Part shown: positions 34,023-41,920 of the stretch, in pieces
Numbering within the stretch: position 1 is the first letter of the stretch
Layout: each line of letters starts with the position of its first letter
Translations under genes and position numbers: made by a program
DNA from: Amarobacter sp964507025
GTDB taxonomy: Bacteria; Chloroflexota; Dehalococcoidia; Tepidiformales; Tepidiformaceae
Assembly: GCA_964507025.1 (NCBI GenBank)
Contig: CAZDOK010000001.1
Span: 336,672-400,671, forward strand
Length of the DNA stretch: 64,000 nt
Reading direction: 5' to 3'
Notes under the pieces: model-generated
What the model was told of the DNA's origin: nothing
What the model saw: only the letters and a program-made list of their open reading frames with translations
The model's database searches: none

Positions 34023-34286
34023 TCACTCGGGGGCGACCAGCATGCCCACGAGCATCTGCATCACCAGCAGCCCGATGATTGCCATCAGGGGACTCATGTC
34101 GATCATCCCCGTGTTCGGCATGAATCGCCGGAACGGCTCGATGATGGGTTCGGTAACCCGGTGAAGCATCTGGTAGAGCGTGCTGGTTTGGTCCACCGGG
34201 AACCAGCTGAGCAGCGACCGGGCGATGATCGCCCACGTCAACAGGTTCAGCCAGGTATAGGTCAGCTGGGCGACGTACGGGTTGAT
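34023..34286 (-). CDS. YggT family membrane protein with probable AUC start
   Basis: About 87 residues. It has two TM helices flanking RSLLSWFPVD and a C-terminal hydrophobic pair, the YggT pattern. The only standard start in frame (TTG 34241) would remove half of the first helix. An ATC at 34284-34286 has GGAG 7 nt upstream, and from it the protein aligns residue for residue with its neighbour paralogue up to RSLLSWFP (30 residues each). YggT proteins are linked to membrane organisation, cell division and osmotic tolerance. Confidence 0.8.
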   Translation of the reverse strand: MNPYVAQLTYTWLNLLTWAIIARSLLSWFPVDQTSTLYQMLHRVTEPIIEPFRRFMPNTGMIDMSPLMAIIGLLVMQMLVGMLVAPE

Positions 34287-34354
34287 GGCCGGTCTCCGGG
34301 AGACGGGATGCAGTGCTTCTCAGGATACCAGATCGACCGAAAGCCCCGGGAAGC

Positions 34355-34615
34355 TCACTGGTTCGCAGCCGTCTGGACCACCGTGATCATCACGTAGAGC
34401 ACGATGATGACGATCATCGCCGAGAAATCGATCATGCCTGTCCTCGGCATGATGCGCCGCACCGGATCGATCAGCGGCTCCGTCACCAAGTCGAGCAGCC
34501 GGACAAGCTCGTTGTTCCGGTCGATGGGGAACCAGCTCAGCAGCGAGCGGATGACAATGGCGAAGATGAGTGCGTACAGGAACAGGACGAAGATGCTCGC
34601 GATCTGGTCGTTCAT
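34355..34615 (-). CDS. YggT family membrane protein
   Basis: 86 aa. TM1 SIFVLFLYALIFAIVI, then RSLLSWFPID, VTEPLIDPVRRIMPRTGMID, then TM2. It is a tandem paralogue of the downstream YggT gene, sharing the EP-[LI]-[IE]-P-[VF]-RR loop. The ATG overlaps the proC stop by 1 nt. The proC-yggS-yggT order is the classical arrangement found in many bacteria. Confidence 0.9.
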   Translation of the reverse strand: MNDQIASIFVLFLYALIFAIVIRSLLSWFPIDRNNELVRLLDLVTEPLIDPVRRIMPRTGMIDFSAMIVIIVLYVMITVVQTAANQ

Positions 34616-35406
34616 CAGCTGTTCCCCAGCTCGATGGCGCGCCGGTGAGCGGCACGGATCGCCTCGCCAACAGCTGCCCGGAACGCTCCCTTCTCCAGCT
34701 CGTGCAGCGCCGCGGCGGTCGTCCCGGCTGGAGACGTGACCATGGCCCGCAGCTCTGCCGCGGGGCGTCCCGCGGCCTGGGCATACACCGCCGCACCGTA
34801 GACCGTCTGCAGCACCATCTCCTCCGCTTGCGCCCGGGGTAGCCCCACCGCTACCGCGCCTTCGACCATCGCCTCGATGAACAGGAACACATACGCCGGC
34901 CCGCTCCCGCTCACCGCGGTCGCCATGTCCAGCTTCTTCTCGTCCTCGACGGAGATCTCCCGGCCGATGGAAGCGAGCAGGTTGCGTGCCAGCTCCCGTT
35001 GCTCGGCCGAAACCGCCCCGGTCGCCGTCCACACGCTCATGCCGGCCTTGGCTGCCACGGGAGTGTTGGGCATCACCCGCACGACCCGGTCGTGGTTGAA
35101 CTCGCGCGCGATGGTCTCGATCCGGACGCCGGCCATGATCGAGAGCAGCAGCGCATCAGGTTTGAGCGTGCCCCGCACGGACTTGATGTCTTGCGGCTTG
35201 ACCGAAAGGATGACCAGGCCGGCATCGGCCATCGTCTCGGCCGGGTCGCCGGACACGCTCACACCGTACACGCTGTGGAGCTGCGCACGTCGCGCCTCCA
35301 CCACGTCGCACACGCATACGAGCGGAGCATCGAACACACCACGTTCGAGTGCCGCCGCGAGGATGGCCTCGCCCATCACCCCACCGCCAATAATCGCGAC
35401 CTTCAC
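34615..35406 (-). CDS. proC: Pyrroline-5-carboxylate reductase
   Basis: 263 aa. Rossmann motif VAIIGGGVMGEAILAA, VKPQDI, RVMPNTPVAAKAGM and the C-terminal SPAGTTAAALHELEKG, all ProC signatures. It makes proline from pyrroline-5-carboxylate with NAD(P)H. It overlaps yggS upstream (ATGA) and yggT downstream (TGATG). Confidence 0.96.
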   Translation of the reverse strand: MKVAIIGGGVMGEAILAAALERGVFDAPLVCVCDVVEARRAQLHSVYGVSVSGDPAETMADAGLVILSVKPQDIKSVRGTLKPDALLLSIMAGVRIETIAREFNHDRVVRVMPNTPVAAKAGMSVWTATGAVSAEQRELARNLLASIGREISVEDEKKLDMATAVSGSGPAYVFLFIEAMVEGAVAVGLPRAQAEEMVLQTVYGAAVYAQAAGRPAAELRAMVTSPAGTTAAALHELEKGAFRAAVGEAIRAAHRRAIELGNS

Positions 35407-36101
35407 TGGCGTTCTCCAAACAGGGCCCGCCCGACCCGGATGTGTGTCGCACCTTCCTCGATCGCAACCTCGAAGTCGCCGGTCATCCCCATCGAAAGGT
35501 GCTCAAGCCCGTGCTCGGCCGCCAGCGTGCTCAGCCGCCGAAACACCGGTCGTACGGCCTCCGCGTCGGCGGCCAGCGGCGCGACCGTCATCAGCCCGGT
35601 CACCCGGATGTTCGGGAGGTCGCGCGCAACGGCGAGGAGCGCCGGCAGGTGCTCCGGGGCGATGCCGTACTTCGTGGGCTCGGCGGCGACGTTCACTTCG
35701 ATCATCAGCGCGGTGGGGTGGGTGGCAGCAGCGTCGATCGCTCGCAGCAGCCGCTCGGAGTCGACCGCATGAAGTATACCAAAGGTCCCAAGCGCGGCCC
35801 GGACCTTGTTGGTCTGCAGGTGGCCAACAAGATGCCAGGTGGGAACGGCAAGCCCCGAGTGGCACGCTAGCATCCCGACCTCCGCCGCTTTCGCCACACC
35901 TTCCCGGACGCGGTTTTCACCGAAGTCGCTGAGCCCGGCTGCCATCGCCTCGACGACGACCTCCGCCGGCCACGTCTTCGTGACCGCGATAAGCGTCACG
36001 TCGGCCGAAGAACGCCCCGCCCGTTCGCACGCGCCGGCGATGCGTTTCCGTACCGCCAGCAGGTTCAGGCGGATGGCGTCATGGGTCACCAAGGCGCTCA
36101 T
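35403..36101 (-). CDS. yggS: YggS/PROSC family PLP homeostasis protein
   Basis: 232 aa. Single-domain alanine-racemase-like barrel. The PLP lysine is in LIAVTKTWP (about residue 40), with DFGENRVREG, WHLVGHLQTNK and HLSMGMTGDFEVAI. It buffers pyridoxal phosphate and affects amino-acid metabolism. The ATG overlaps the stop of the Pro-rich membrane protein gene (ATGA). Confidence 0.95.
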   Translation of the reverse strand: MSALVTHDAIRLNLLAVRKRIAGACERAGRSSADVTLIAVTKTWPAEVVVEAMAAGLSDFGENRVREGVAKAAEVGMLACHSGLAVPTWHLVGHLQTNKVRAALGTFGILHAVDSERLLRAIDAAATHPTALMIEVNVAAEPTKYGIAPEHLPALLAVARDLPNIRVTGLMTVAPLAADAEAVRPVFRRLSTLAAEHGLEHLSMGMTGDFEVAIEEGATHIRVGRALFGERQ

Positions 36102-36364
36102 CCGAGGTTGGGTGGGTGTTTCGCTTCCCACACCCCGCGTGCGACCAGGCCGCCGGCAACCAGCGCGATCGCTCCCAGCCCAAGCCAGCCGCTGATCATG
36201 AACAGCCAGAAGATGAGGATGAGCGCGAACACGAACCCGAACAGCAATCCGAGTGGAAGGGCGAGGGTCTTGAACACCACCCAGATGATCGCGAACGTCT
36301 CCCGCCACGAGCCGGGCGGCGGCTCGTCCGGTGGGGGCGTGCTCTGCCCGTAGTAGAACCCCAT
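36098..36364 (-). CDS. Proline-rich small membrane protein, first gene of the yggS-proC operon
   Basis: 88 aa. The N-terminal 25 residues contain STPPPDEPPPGSWRE. Two closely spaced hydrophobic helices follow (about 30-52 and 55-77), and the end is WEAKHPPNLG. Family unknown. A TACACT box lies 7 nt before the ATG with no Shine-Dalgarno, so this gene probably opens a leaderless operon with yggS, proC and the two yggT genes. Confidence 0.7.
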   Translation of the reverse strand: MGFYYGQSTPPPDEPPPGSWRETFAIIWVVFKTLALPLGLLFGFVFALILIFWLFMISGWLGLGAIALVAGGLVARGVWEAKHPPNLG

Positions 36365-36371
36365 GGCCCCA

Positions 36372-36377
36372 AGTGTA
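36372..36377 (-). promoter_or_regulatory. Putative -10 box of leaderless yggS-proC-yggT operon
   Basis: TACACT, 7 nt before the ATG at 36364. Confidence 0.5.
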
Positions 36378-36401
36378 CGCGCCCGAGGCTCAACGCATGA
36401 G

Positions 36402-36887
36402 CTACGGCATCCCCGCCGCCAGGAACGACCAGACGTCGAGCGGAGGCGCTTCGTGCCCGTGGGACGCCAGTGTCGTCGTGATGTTGGTGCGGTGTTCCGT
36501 GCCGTGGTTGTACGCCTGGAGCAGGGGGATGAACGCCGGCATCTCGAATGGCCTGCCGTTGAACGTGCCGGAGACAGTGGCGCCACCGGACATCTCTGCT
36601 GCTATCGCGATGAGCTCGCTGCCCAGGCCATCCAGCTCGTTACGGAGCTCACCGAGCCCGGCCAGCACATCTGGAGCTTCGCGGCCTGCCACGATGGTCG
36701 TAGCACCTCGCAGGGTCGCTACATAACGCCGTTCGTTCTCGACGAGGTGCACCAGCGTCTCGTGGACCGTTCCGTAGCCCCCGGGCGAGGTCAACCCAAG
36801 CACCTCACCGGGCAGCGTCGCGATGGCGTCGACAAGTGCCAGGTTGGCCCAGCGGTGGTGGCGGAAGAGGTGGCGCACGGTGCTCAT
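36402..36887 (-). CDS. DinB family protein
   Basis: 161 aa. Opens VRHLFRHHRWANLALVDAI, the DinB/YfiT entry helix. The metal-binding histidines are in TVHETLVHLVENERRY and QAYNHGTEHRTN. Some family members are thiol-dependent S-transferases using bacillithiol or mycothiol; most are uncharacterised. The ATG at 36887 has TACACT 8 nt upstream; a longer frame at 36920 crosses a terminator hairpin. Confidence 0.86.
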   Translation of the reverse strand: MSTVRHLFRHHRWANLALVDAIATLPGEVLGLTSPGGYGTVHETLVHLVENERRYVATLRGATTIVAGREAPDVLAGLGELRNELDGLGSELIAIAAEMSGGATVSGTFNGRPFEMPAFIPLLQAYNHGTEHRTNITTTLASHGHEAPPLDVWSFLAAGMP

Positions 36888-36895
36888 GGGGTGAG

Positions 36896-36901
36896 AGTGT
36901 A
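36896..36901 (-). promoter_or_regulatory. Putative -10 box of leaderless DinB transcript
   Basis: TACACT, 8 nt before the ATG at 36887, directly after the nrdJ terminator hairpin. Confidence 0.45.
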
Positions 36902-36903
36902 GA

Positions 36904-36937
36904 CCCGGGGAGGGCGCCAATGGGCTCCCTCCCCGGG
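36904..36937 (-). terminator. Terminator-like hairpin after nrdJ
   Basis: 11-bp stem CCCGGGGAGGG / CCCTCCCCGGG with a 12-nt loop, 20 nt past the nrdJ stop. Followed by TCTACACTCTC, only moderately T-rich. Confidence 0.65.
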
Positions 36938-36957
36938 CGCCGGCCGGGCCCCTTACC

Positions 36958-39354
36958 TCACCCGCACTTGTTGTAGAAGCAGTTGTGGCAGATCAGGCAG
37001 CCCTCGGCGTAATACAGCACCGCGCCACAATCCGGGCAGCCCACGCCGCTCGCGACCGCGTCGCTGTGCTTCGTCGCCGACACACTTGGATTCGTGCTCT
37101 CCACCACCTGGTCCGCCGGGATGAGCATGGGCTGGACAGCCGCGCTCCCACCGCCGAACTTCAGCTCCAGCCAGCGGAACACGTAGTCCACGATGCTGGT
37201 CGCGATCGGGATCTGCTTGTTGCTGGTCGGGCCGCTCGGCTCGAACCGCGTGTTCTTCAGCTTCGAAGCCAGTTCTGAGATCGGCACCCCGTACTGGAGC
37301 GCGTAGCTCGTGAGCATCGCCACCGTGTCCATCAGGCCCGAGACCGTCGAGCCCTGCTTGTTCACGTTGATGAACACCTCGCCCGGCGTGCCGTCATCGA
37401 ACAGGCCGACGGTCATGTAGCCTTCCTGTTCGCCAACGCGGAACTTGTGCGTGATGGCCTGGCGCTCATCTGGCAGCTTTCGCCGCACCGGGCCCATGGC
37501 GCCCGTGATGATCGCCTGGGCCGCCTCGATCGCCTTCTCGCTCTCGCTCTTCTCCGCGTGCTTCAGCACCTGCAGATCGCGCGAACCGTCGCGGTAGATC
37601 GTGATGCCGTTGCAGCCAGTCCGGTTTGCCAGCTCGTAGGCGGTTCGCACATCGTCCACGCTGGCCGCGTTCGGGAAGTTGATCGTCTTCGAGACCGCGT
37701 TGTCCGTGAACTCCTGGAAGGCAGCCTGCATGCGCACATGCCACTCCGGCTCGATGTCGTGCGCCGTCACGAACGTATCCTTCACCCACTGCGGCACTTC
37801 GGGCCGCTCCGCCAGGTGGCCGCCCTCGGCCAGGAAGCGAATGAGCTCGTCGCTGTAGAAGCCCTCGGCCTTCGCGACTTCCTCGAACTGCTCGTTCACC
37901 TCGGCCAGCTCGGTGCGCTTGGTCGGGTCGTCCTTGTCCAGGTAATGGGATCGGATGAACGCCAGCGAGAACACGGGTTCGATACCGCCCGAACAATTCG
38001 CGATGATGCTGAGCGTGCCAGTTGGCGCTATCGTGGTTCGCGTCGAATTGCGCATCGGGCGCGGGCCTTCCGGCCCCTTCGGCCCATAGATCGAGTCCGC
38101 CCAGTCCGGGAAATTGCCACGCACCTGCGCCAGCTGGGTCGAGGCGGCGTCGGCTTCCCGCTGGATGAACGACATCACTTCCCGCGCGAGCGTCAGCGCC
38201 TCTTCCGAGTTGTACGCGATGCGCAGGTCGATCAGCATGTCCGCCCAGCCCATCACCCCCAGTCCGATGCGGCGGATCGCGTGAGAGGTCTCCGCAATCT
38301 CCGGGATCGGGTAGTGATTCATTTCGATGACGTTGTCGAGCAGGTGCACCGTTCGCCGGACTACCTTCCCCAGCCGTTCGTAGTCGACTTCCTTCGCCCC
38401 GGGCGCGCCCTTCGTGAAGTGGTGGAGGTTGATCGAGCCCAGGTTGCACGAGTCGAACGGGTACAGCGGCTGCTCACCGCACGGGTTCGTCGATTCGACG
38501 GGACCGCGCTTCGGCACGGGGTTCGCCCGCCCGGCATTAATTCGGTCGATGAAGATGAGCCCGGGATCGCCGTTCTTCCAGGCGTTCGCGAGCATCTTCT
38601 CCCACACTTCGCGAGCGTCGCGCTCGGCGACCACCTGGCCCGAGGTGGGGTTGATGATGTCGTAGGTGGTGCCCTCTTCGACCGCCTTCATGAAGGCATC
38701 GGTCACCGCCACGCTGATGTTGAAGTTCTGCAGCGTGGTCATGTCTGCCTTCATGGTGATGAACTCATCGATGTCCGGATGGTCGACGCGAAGGATGCCC
38801 ATGTTGGCGCCCCGGCGCGTACCGCCCTGCTTAATCGCTTCCGTCGCGGAATCGAAGACCTTCATGAACGAGACTGGACCGCTTGCGACGCCCATCGTCG
38901 ACTGGACACGGTCGTGCGCCGGCCGCAGCCGCGAGAACGCAAAGCCCGTACCGCCACCTGACTTGTGGATGATCGCGGTGTTCTTGATCGCCTCGAAAAT
39001 GCCATCAATCGAGTCTGGCACGGGGAGGACGAAGCACGCCGACAGCTGCTGCAACTCCCGGCCGGCATTCACCAGCGTGGGGGAGTTCGGGAGGAAATCG
39101 AGCGAAGCCATCAGCCGGTAGAAGCTCTCCTCGGCTGCCGTGCGATCGCCTTCCGCGCCGCCAAACCGGAGCTCGGCCTCGGCCAGGTTTTGCGCGACCC
39201 GGCGGAATACCTGGTCGGGTGTCTCCAGGGCATCGCCACGGTCATTCCGGCGCGCGACGCGCCGCTCGATGACCACCTTCGCGTTCTCCGAAAGCGGCGT
39301 CGGCTCGAAGTCCCCGTTGTTCAGGCCGAGACCTTCCGATGCTGTGGTGACCAT
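36958..39354 (-). CDS. nrdJ: Adenosylcobalamin-dependent ribonucleotide reductase (class II)
   Basis: 798 aa. The catalytic barrel shows NPCGEQPLYPFDSCNLGS near residue 290, carrying an active-site Cys and the Glu. TGTLSIIANCSGGIEP and the C-terminal zinc-finger-like CPDCGAVLYYAEGCLICHNC complete the NrdJ pattern. It reduces ribonucleotides to deoxyribonucleotides with B12, independent of oxygen. The ATG at 39354 is chosen because GGGAGGA lies 6 nt upstream; an in-frame ATG 15 nt earlier overlaps that site. Third gene of the nrdR operon. Confidence 0.96.
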   Translation of the reverse strand: MVTTASEGLGLNNGDFEPTPLSENAKVVIERRVARRNDRGDALETPDQVFRRVAQNLAEAELRFGGAEGDRTAAEESFYRLMASLDFLPNSPTLVNAGRELQQLSACFVLPVPDSIDGIFEAIKNTAIIHKSGGGTGFAFSRLRPAHDRVQSTMGVASGPVSFMKVFDSATEAIKQGGTRRGANMGILRVDHPDIDEFITMKADMTTLQNFNISVAVTDAFMKAVEEGTTYDIINPTSGQVVAERDAREVWEKMLANAWKNGDPGLIFIDRINAGRANPVPKRGPVESTNPCGEQPLYPFDSCNLGSINLHHFTKGAPGAKEVDYERLGKVVRRTVHLLDNVIEMNHYPIPEIAETSHAIRRIGLGVMGWADMLIDLRIAYNSEEALTLAREVMSFIQREADAASTQLAQVRGNFPDWADSIYGPKGPEGPRPMRNSTRTTIAPTGTLSIIANCSGGIEPVFSLAFIRSHYLDKDDPTKRTELAEVNEQFEEVAKAEGFYSDELIRFLAEGGHLAERPEVPQWVKDTFVTAHDIEPEWHVRMQAAFQEFTDNAVSKTINFPNAASVDDVRTAYELANRTGCNGITIYRDGSRDLQVLKHAEKSESEKAIEAAQAIITGAMGPVRRKLPDERQAITHKFRVGEQEGYMTVGLFDDGTPGEVFINVNKQGSTVSGLMDTVAMLTSYALQYGVPISELASKLKNTRFEPSGPTSNKQIPIATSIVDYVFRWLELKFGGGSAAVQPMLIPADQVVESTNPSVSATKHSDAVASGVGCPDCGAVLYYAEGCLICHNCFYNKCG

Positions 39355-39429
39355 TGGCGTTCCTCCCATTTTCTGGCGTCCCGCGGCGGGAGCGGGGCTG
39401 GTGATGATACGAACAAACGTTCGAACTGA

Positions 39430-39765
39430 CTAGTGGTCTCCGGGAGCCAACCGCCCCACTGTCACGGGTTGCGGCGCTTCATCCGACCGCTGGATGACCG
39501 GGTCGCCCATGCGCGACCGGCCGCGACTGAGGGTGCGACCTGTGTTGTCGGGTTGCGACCCGGCGAAGTGCGCCACGAGCACCTCGGCGGCGCCGTGCGG
39601 GCCTCGCTCGTTCACAAGGTTCAACAGTTGTGCGGGCCGGAAGTCACGCATCGCCAGGAGGTAAGCCTTCTCCGTGAGCAGCAGCCCGGCTACATCCGCG
39701 TCGCCGTCCGCGCTTGTGCGGATGGCGCCGTTGGTCGAAAGCGAATGCACTTCCCAGATCTTCAT
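39430..39765 (-). CDS. Unknown protein between nrdR and nrdJ
   Basis: 111 aa. Begins MKIWEVHSLSTNGAIR and has one helical middle (KAYLLAMRDFRPAQLLNLV). The end is polar and low in order. No family recognised. Its ATG lies 2 nt after the nrdR stop and the gene is followed by nrdJ, so it is expressed with the reductase. This placement is the only clue to function. Confidence 0.6.
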   Translation of the reverse strand: MKIWEVHSLSTNGAIRTSADGDADVAGLLLTEKAYLLAMRDFRPAQLLNLVNERGPHGAAEVLVAHFAGSQPDNTGRTLSRGRSRMGDPVIQRSDEAPQPVTVGRLAPGDH

Positions 39766-39767
39766 GG

Positions 39768-40334
39768 CTAGCTCACCGACTCGGCGAAATGCCGGCTCTC
39801 AACGTCCTGGAGCAGCCGCGGCCCGCGGGGCTCCTCGGCCACGTCCGGCAACGCCAGCTGCAGGTTGCGCTCATCGACGGTCGGGACGCGGCCCTCCTCG
39901 AGGGCTTCCACTGCCTGCTTCAGCGACTCGATGTCCGTGAAGGCGCGATACACCGAGGCAAAGCGGATGTACGCGATGTGGTCGAGCCGCCGGAGCGCAT
40001 CCATCGCCAGCTCTCCCACAAACTGCGATGGGACCTCCGGGCGGCCATCGGCCGCCACCCGGGCCTCGATCTCGGCCACGATCGCCTCGAGCTGCGCGAC
40101 CGAAATGCTCCGCTTCGCACAGGCTGCGCGCAGGCCGCGGAGCAGCTTCTCGCGGTTGAAGTCCTCGCGCCGTCCGTCCTTCTTCACCAGTTGGACCGTC
40201 GAAAGCTGGACCGTCTCCACGGTAGTGAACCGCTCGCCGCACGAGATGCACTGCCGCCGCCGGCGGATGCCGTCGTCATTCGCCCGGGAATCGGTGACCT
40301 TGGAGTCGCGGAAGTGGCAGTAGGGGCAGCGCAC
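39768..40334 (-). CDS. nrdR: Transcriptional repressor NrdR
   Basis: 188 aa, longer than the usual 150-170. The N-terminal zinc ribbon is RCPYCHFRDSKVTDSR with RRRQCISCGERFTTVE. The ATP-cone follows with VKKDGRREDFNREKLLRGL, and YIRFASVYRAFTDI closes the domain. It senses dATP/ATP and represses nrd genes. The GTG at 40334 is chosen because NrdR proteins start directly at R/K-CP-C; an in-frame ATG 42 nt upstream is less likely. Confidence 0.95.
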   Translation of the reverse strand: MRCPYCHFRDSKVTDSRANDDGIRRRRQCISCGERFTTVETVQLSTVQLVKKDGRREDFNREKLLRGLRAACAKRSISVAQLEAIVAEIEARVAADGRPEVPSQFVGELAMDALRRLDHIAYIRFASVYRAFTDIESLKQAVEALEEGRVPTVDERNLQLALPDVAEEPRGPRLLQDVESRHFAESVS

Positions 40335-40395
40335 GGTTGACGTAATATCCCTTGAAGCGTCTAGGCACCTTAGCATTTCCCGAGGTGCGGGGGCG

Positions 40396-40425
40396 AGTAT
40401 GGATCAATATCTTGTGGCCCGTCAA
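40396..40425 (-). promoter_or_regulatory. Promoter of the nrdR-orf-nrdJ operon
   Basis: On the minus strand, TTGACG (40420-40425) and CATACT (40396-40401) with an 18-nt spacer. The proximal NrdR box occupies the spacer. Confidence 0.5.
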
Positions 40426-40447
40426 GCCTTCGCCCACAACATATTGT
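40404..40447 (-). promoter_or_regulatory. Tandem NrdR boxes
   Basis: Two imperfect palindromes read on the two strands as CCACAAgATATTGAT (40403-40417) and CCACAAcATATTGTAG (40434-40449). Their centres are 32 bp apart, about three helical turns, which is the arrangement known for NrdR. They lie about 70-110 bp upstream of nrdR and overlap its -35/-10 region, implying autorepression and control of nrdJ. Confidence 0.75.
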
Positions 40448-40518
40448 AGGCCATCGCTGCGCTCATTATTGTCGAACCCAGATTCGAAGACGGTCCACGG
40501 CTCCGCTTCGGTGCCCGC

Positions 40519-40839
40519 CTAACGCCGGTTCATCGCTCGCCCGCGCGCAAAGAAATCGCACGCTTCCGTGTCGGTCCAGGGGTTCAGAATCCCGCTCCCG
40601 GGGTGCAGGCAGGTGCCCCGCCCGCCCTCGTGGTCTTCCACGAATTCGCGGCACCCGCCGCAAGTCTTCGCCGGTTCGGCCCGCAGCCCGAACGGCTCCC
40701 GCAATCCCGCCATCTCCAACAGCGAGAACGGGTCGGGCTTCAGGAAATCCTCTTCACTGACCTGCGGCTGCCGGCGCCACTGTAGTTCGCCCTGTTGCTC
40801 GCGGCGGCGTTCGCGTTTGCGGTTCTTTCGGTGGCCCAC
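40519..40839 (-). CDS. Cysteine-motif hypothetical protein
   Basis: 106 aa. Very basic N-terminus (HRKNRKRERRREQQ), then a C-terminal domain with four cysteines: CGGCREF, GTCLHPGSG and EACDFFARG. The cysteines probably bind a metal. No family assigned. Start GTG at 40839. It lies upstream of and in the same orientation as the nrdR operon, but the nrd promoter separates them. Confidence 0.62.
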   Translation of the reverse strand: MGHRKNRKRERRREQQGELQWRRQPQVSEEDFLKPDPFSLLEMAGLREPFGLRAEPAKTCGGCREFVEDHEGGRGTCLHPGSGILNPWTDTEACDFFARGRAMNRR

Positions 40840-40895
40840 GCAAAGAGCCTACCGGCGTCCGGCTCATCCCGCGACCGGCCCGGCCCCCGCTCGGG

Positions 40896-40901
40896 TACGA
40901 T
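40896..40901 (+). promoter_or_regulatory. Putative -10 box of leaderless dehydrogenase transcript
   Basis: TACGAT, 8 nt before the ATG at 40910, with no Shine-Dalgarno. Confidence 0.4.
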
Positions 40902-40909
40902 AGGCGCCG

Positions 40910-41920
40910 ATGCGCGCCGCCGCCTGGAACAACGCGAACACCCTCGACGTGGTCGAACGCCCCGTCCCCGAACTGGCGGCCGGCGAAGTATTGATCCGCA
41001 CCGGCACCGTGGGGATCTGCGGCTCTGACCTCCACTTCTACCGCGGCGAGTTTCGCGGCCTCCCCGGCATGGTCCCGGGACACGAGATCGCCGGTTTCAT
41101 CGAGGCTGGCGATGGCTTCGCGCCCGGCACCCCGGTCGCAATCCAGCCGACCATTGCCTGCCGCGCCTGCGCTGCGTGCCTGCGCGGCCAGGCGCCGGCC
41201 TGCGCGCAGCTCCGCCTGATGGGCATCTCGAAGCCCGGCGGACTGCAGGACTACCTGGCCGTCCCCGCGGCGAACGTGTTCCCGTTGCCACCGCGGGTCT
41301 CGCCGGAGCTGGGGGCACTCGCCGAGCCCCTCGCCGTCGCCGTCCGCGCGATGAACCGCGCGCGGATCGCGCAGGGCGACCGGGTCGTAATCCTCGGCGC
41401 CGGGACGATTGGGCTGGTCACCCTCCTCCTCGCCCGCGACATCGCCAACGAGGTCGCGATCACCGCGCGCTACCCGCACCAGGGCGCACTCGCCCTCGCG
41501 CTCGGCGCCGACACGGTCTTCGAGCCCGGCTCGGAGGGGCTCGCCTCCTGGGCGAAGTCCAACCCTGTTGACACGGTTTTCGAATCTGTCGGAGGCTCCG
41601 CGTCCACCCTATCCGAAGCGGTGAACATGGTCCGCGCGGGCGGCACTGTCCTCGCCCTCGGGGTATTCACGACCGATGTCGCGCTTCCGGCCGGCAAGCT
41701 CGTCAACCAGGAGGTCCACCTGATCGGGTCGCTGGTCTACGGCCATGAGTCCGGCCAGCCCGAGTTTGGGGCCGCGGTCGGAAAACTCGCCCGCTACGCC
41801 CGCCACCTCGATCAACTCAGGACCGCAACCTACCGCCTGGAAGAGGCCAACGCAGCCTTTGCTCACGCGCTCGATAAGCGCCGCGGCGCCGTCAAAATCA
41901 GCATCGAGGTCACTCGCTGA
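40910..41920 (+). CDS. Zinc-dependent medium-chain alcohol dehydrogenase family protein
   Basis: 336 aa. Catalytic zinc: GICGSDLHFYRG and PGHEIAGFIEAGDG. Structural zinc: four cysteines in CRACAACLRGQAPAC. The NAD(P) site is VVILGAGTIGLVTLL. It resembles sorbitol/threonine-type dehydrogenases; substrate unknown. Its TGA overlaps the ATG of the DUF4236 gene, although the two functions do not look related. Confidence 0.9.
   Translation: MRAAAWNNANTLDVVERPVPELAAGEVLIRTGTVGICGSDLHFYRGEFRGLPGMVPGHEIAGFIEAGDGFAPGTPVAIQPTIACRACAACLRGQAPACAQLRLMGISKPGGLQDYLAVPAANVFPLPPRVSPELGALAEPLAVAVRAMNRARIAQGDRVVILGAGTIGLVTLLLARDIANEVAITARYPHQGALALALGADTVFEPGSEGLASWAKSNPVDTVFESVGGSASTLSEAVNMVRAGGTVLALGVFTTDVALPAGKLVNQEVHLIGSLVYGHESGQPEFGAAVGKLARYARHLDQLRTATYRLEEANAAFAHALDKRRGAVKISIEVTR

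Noticed and set aside
37447..38961. 504-codon plus-strand open frame
   Set aside because: Antisense to nrdJ; no recognisable protein features.
39355..39429. Cobalamin riboswitch before nrdJ
   Set aside because: The gap is only 75 nt and shows no B12-box-like sequence; control is better explained by the NrdR boxes upstream of nrdR.
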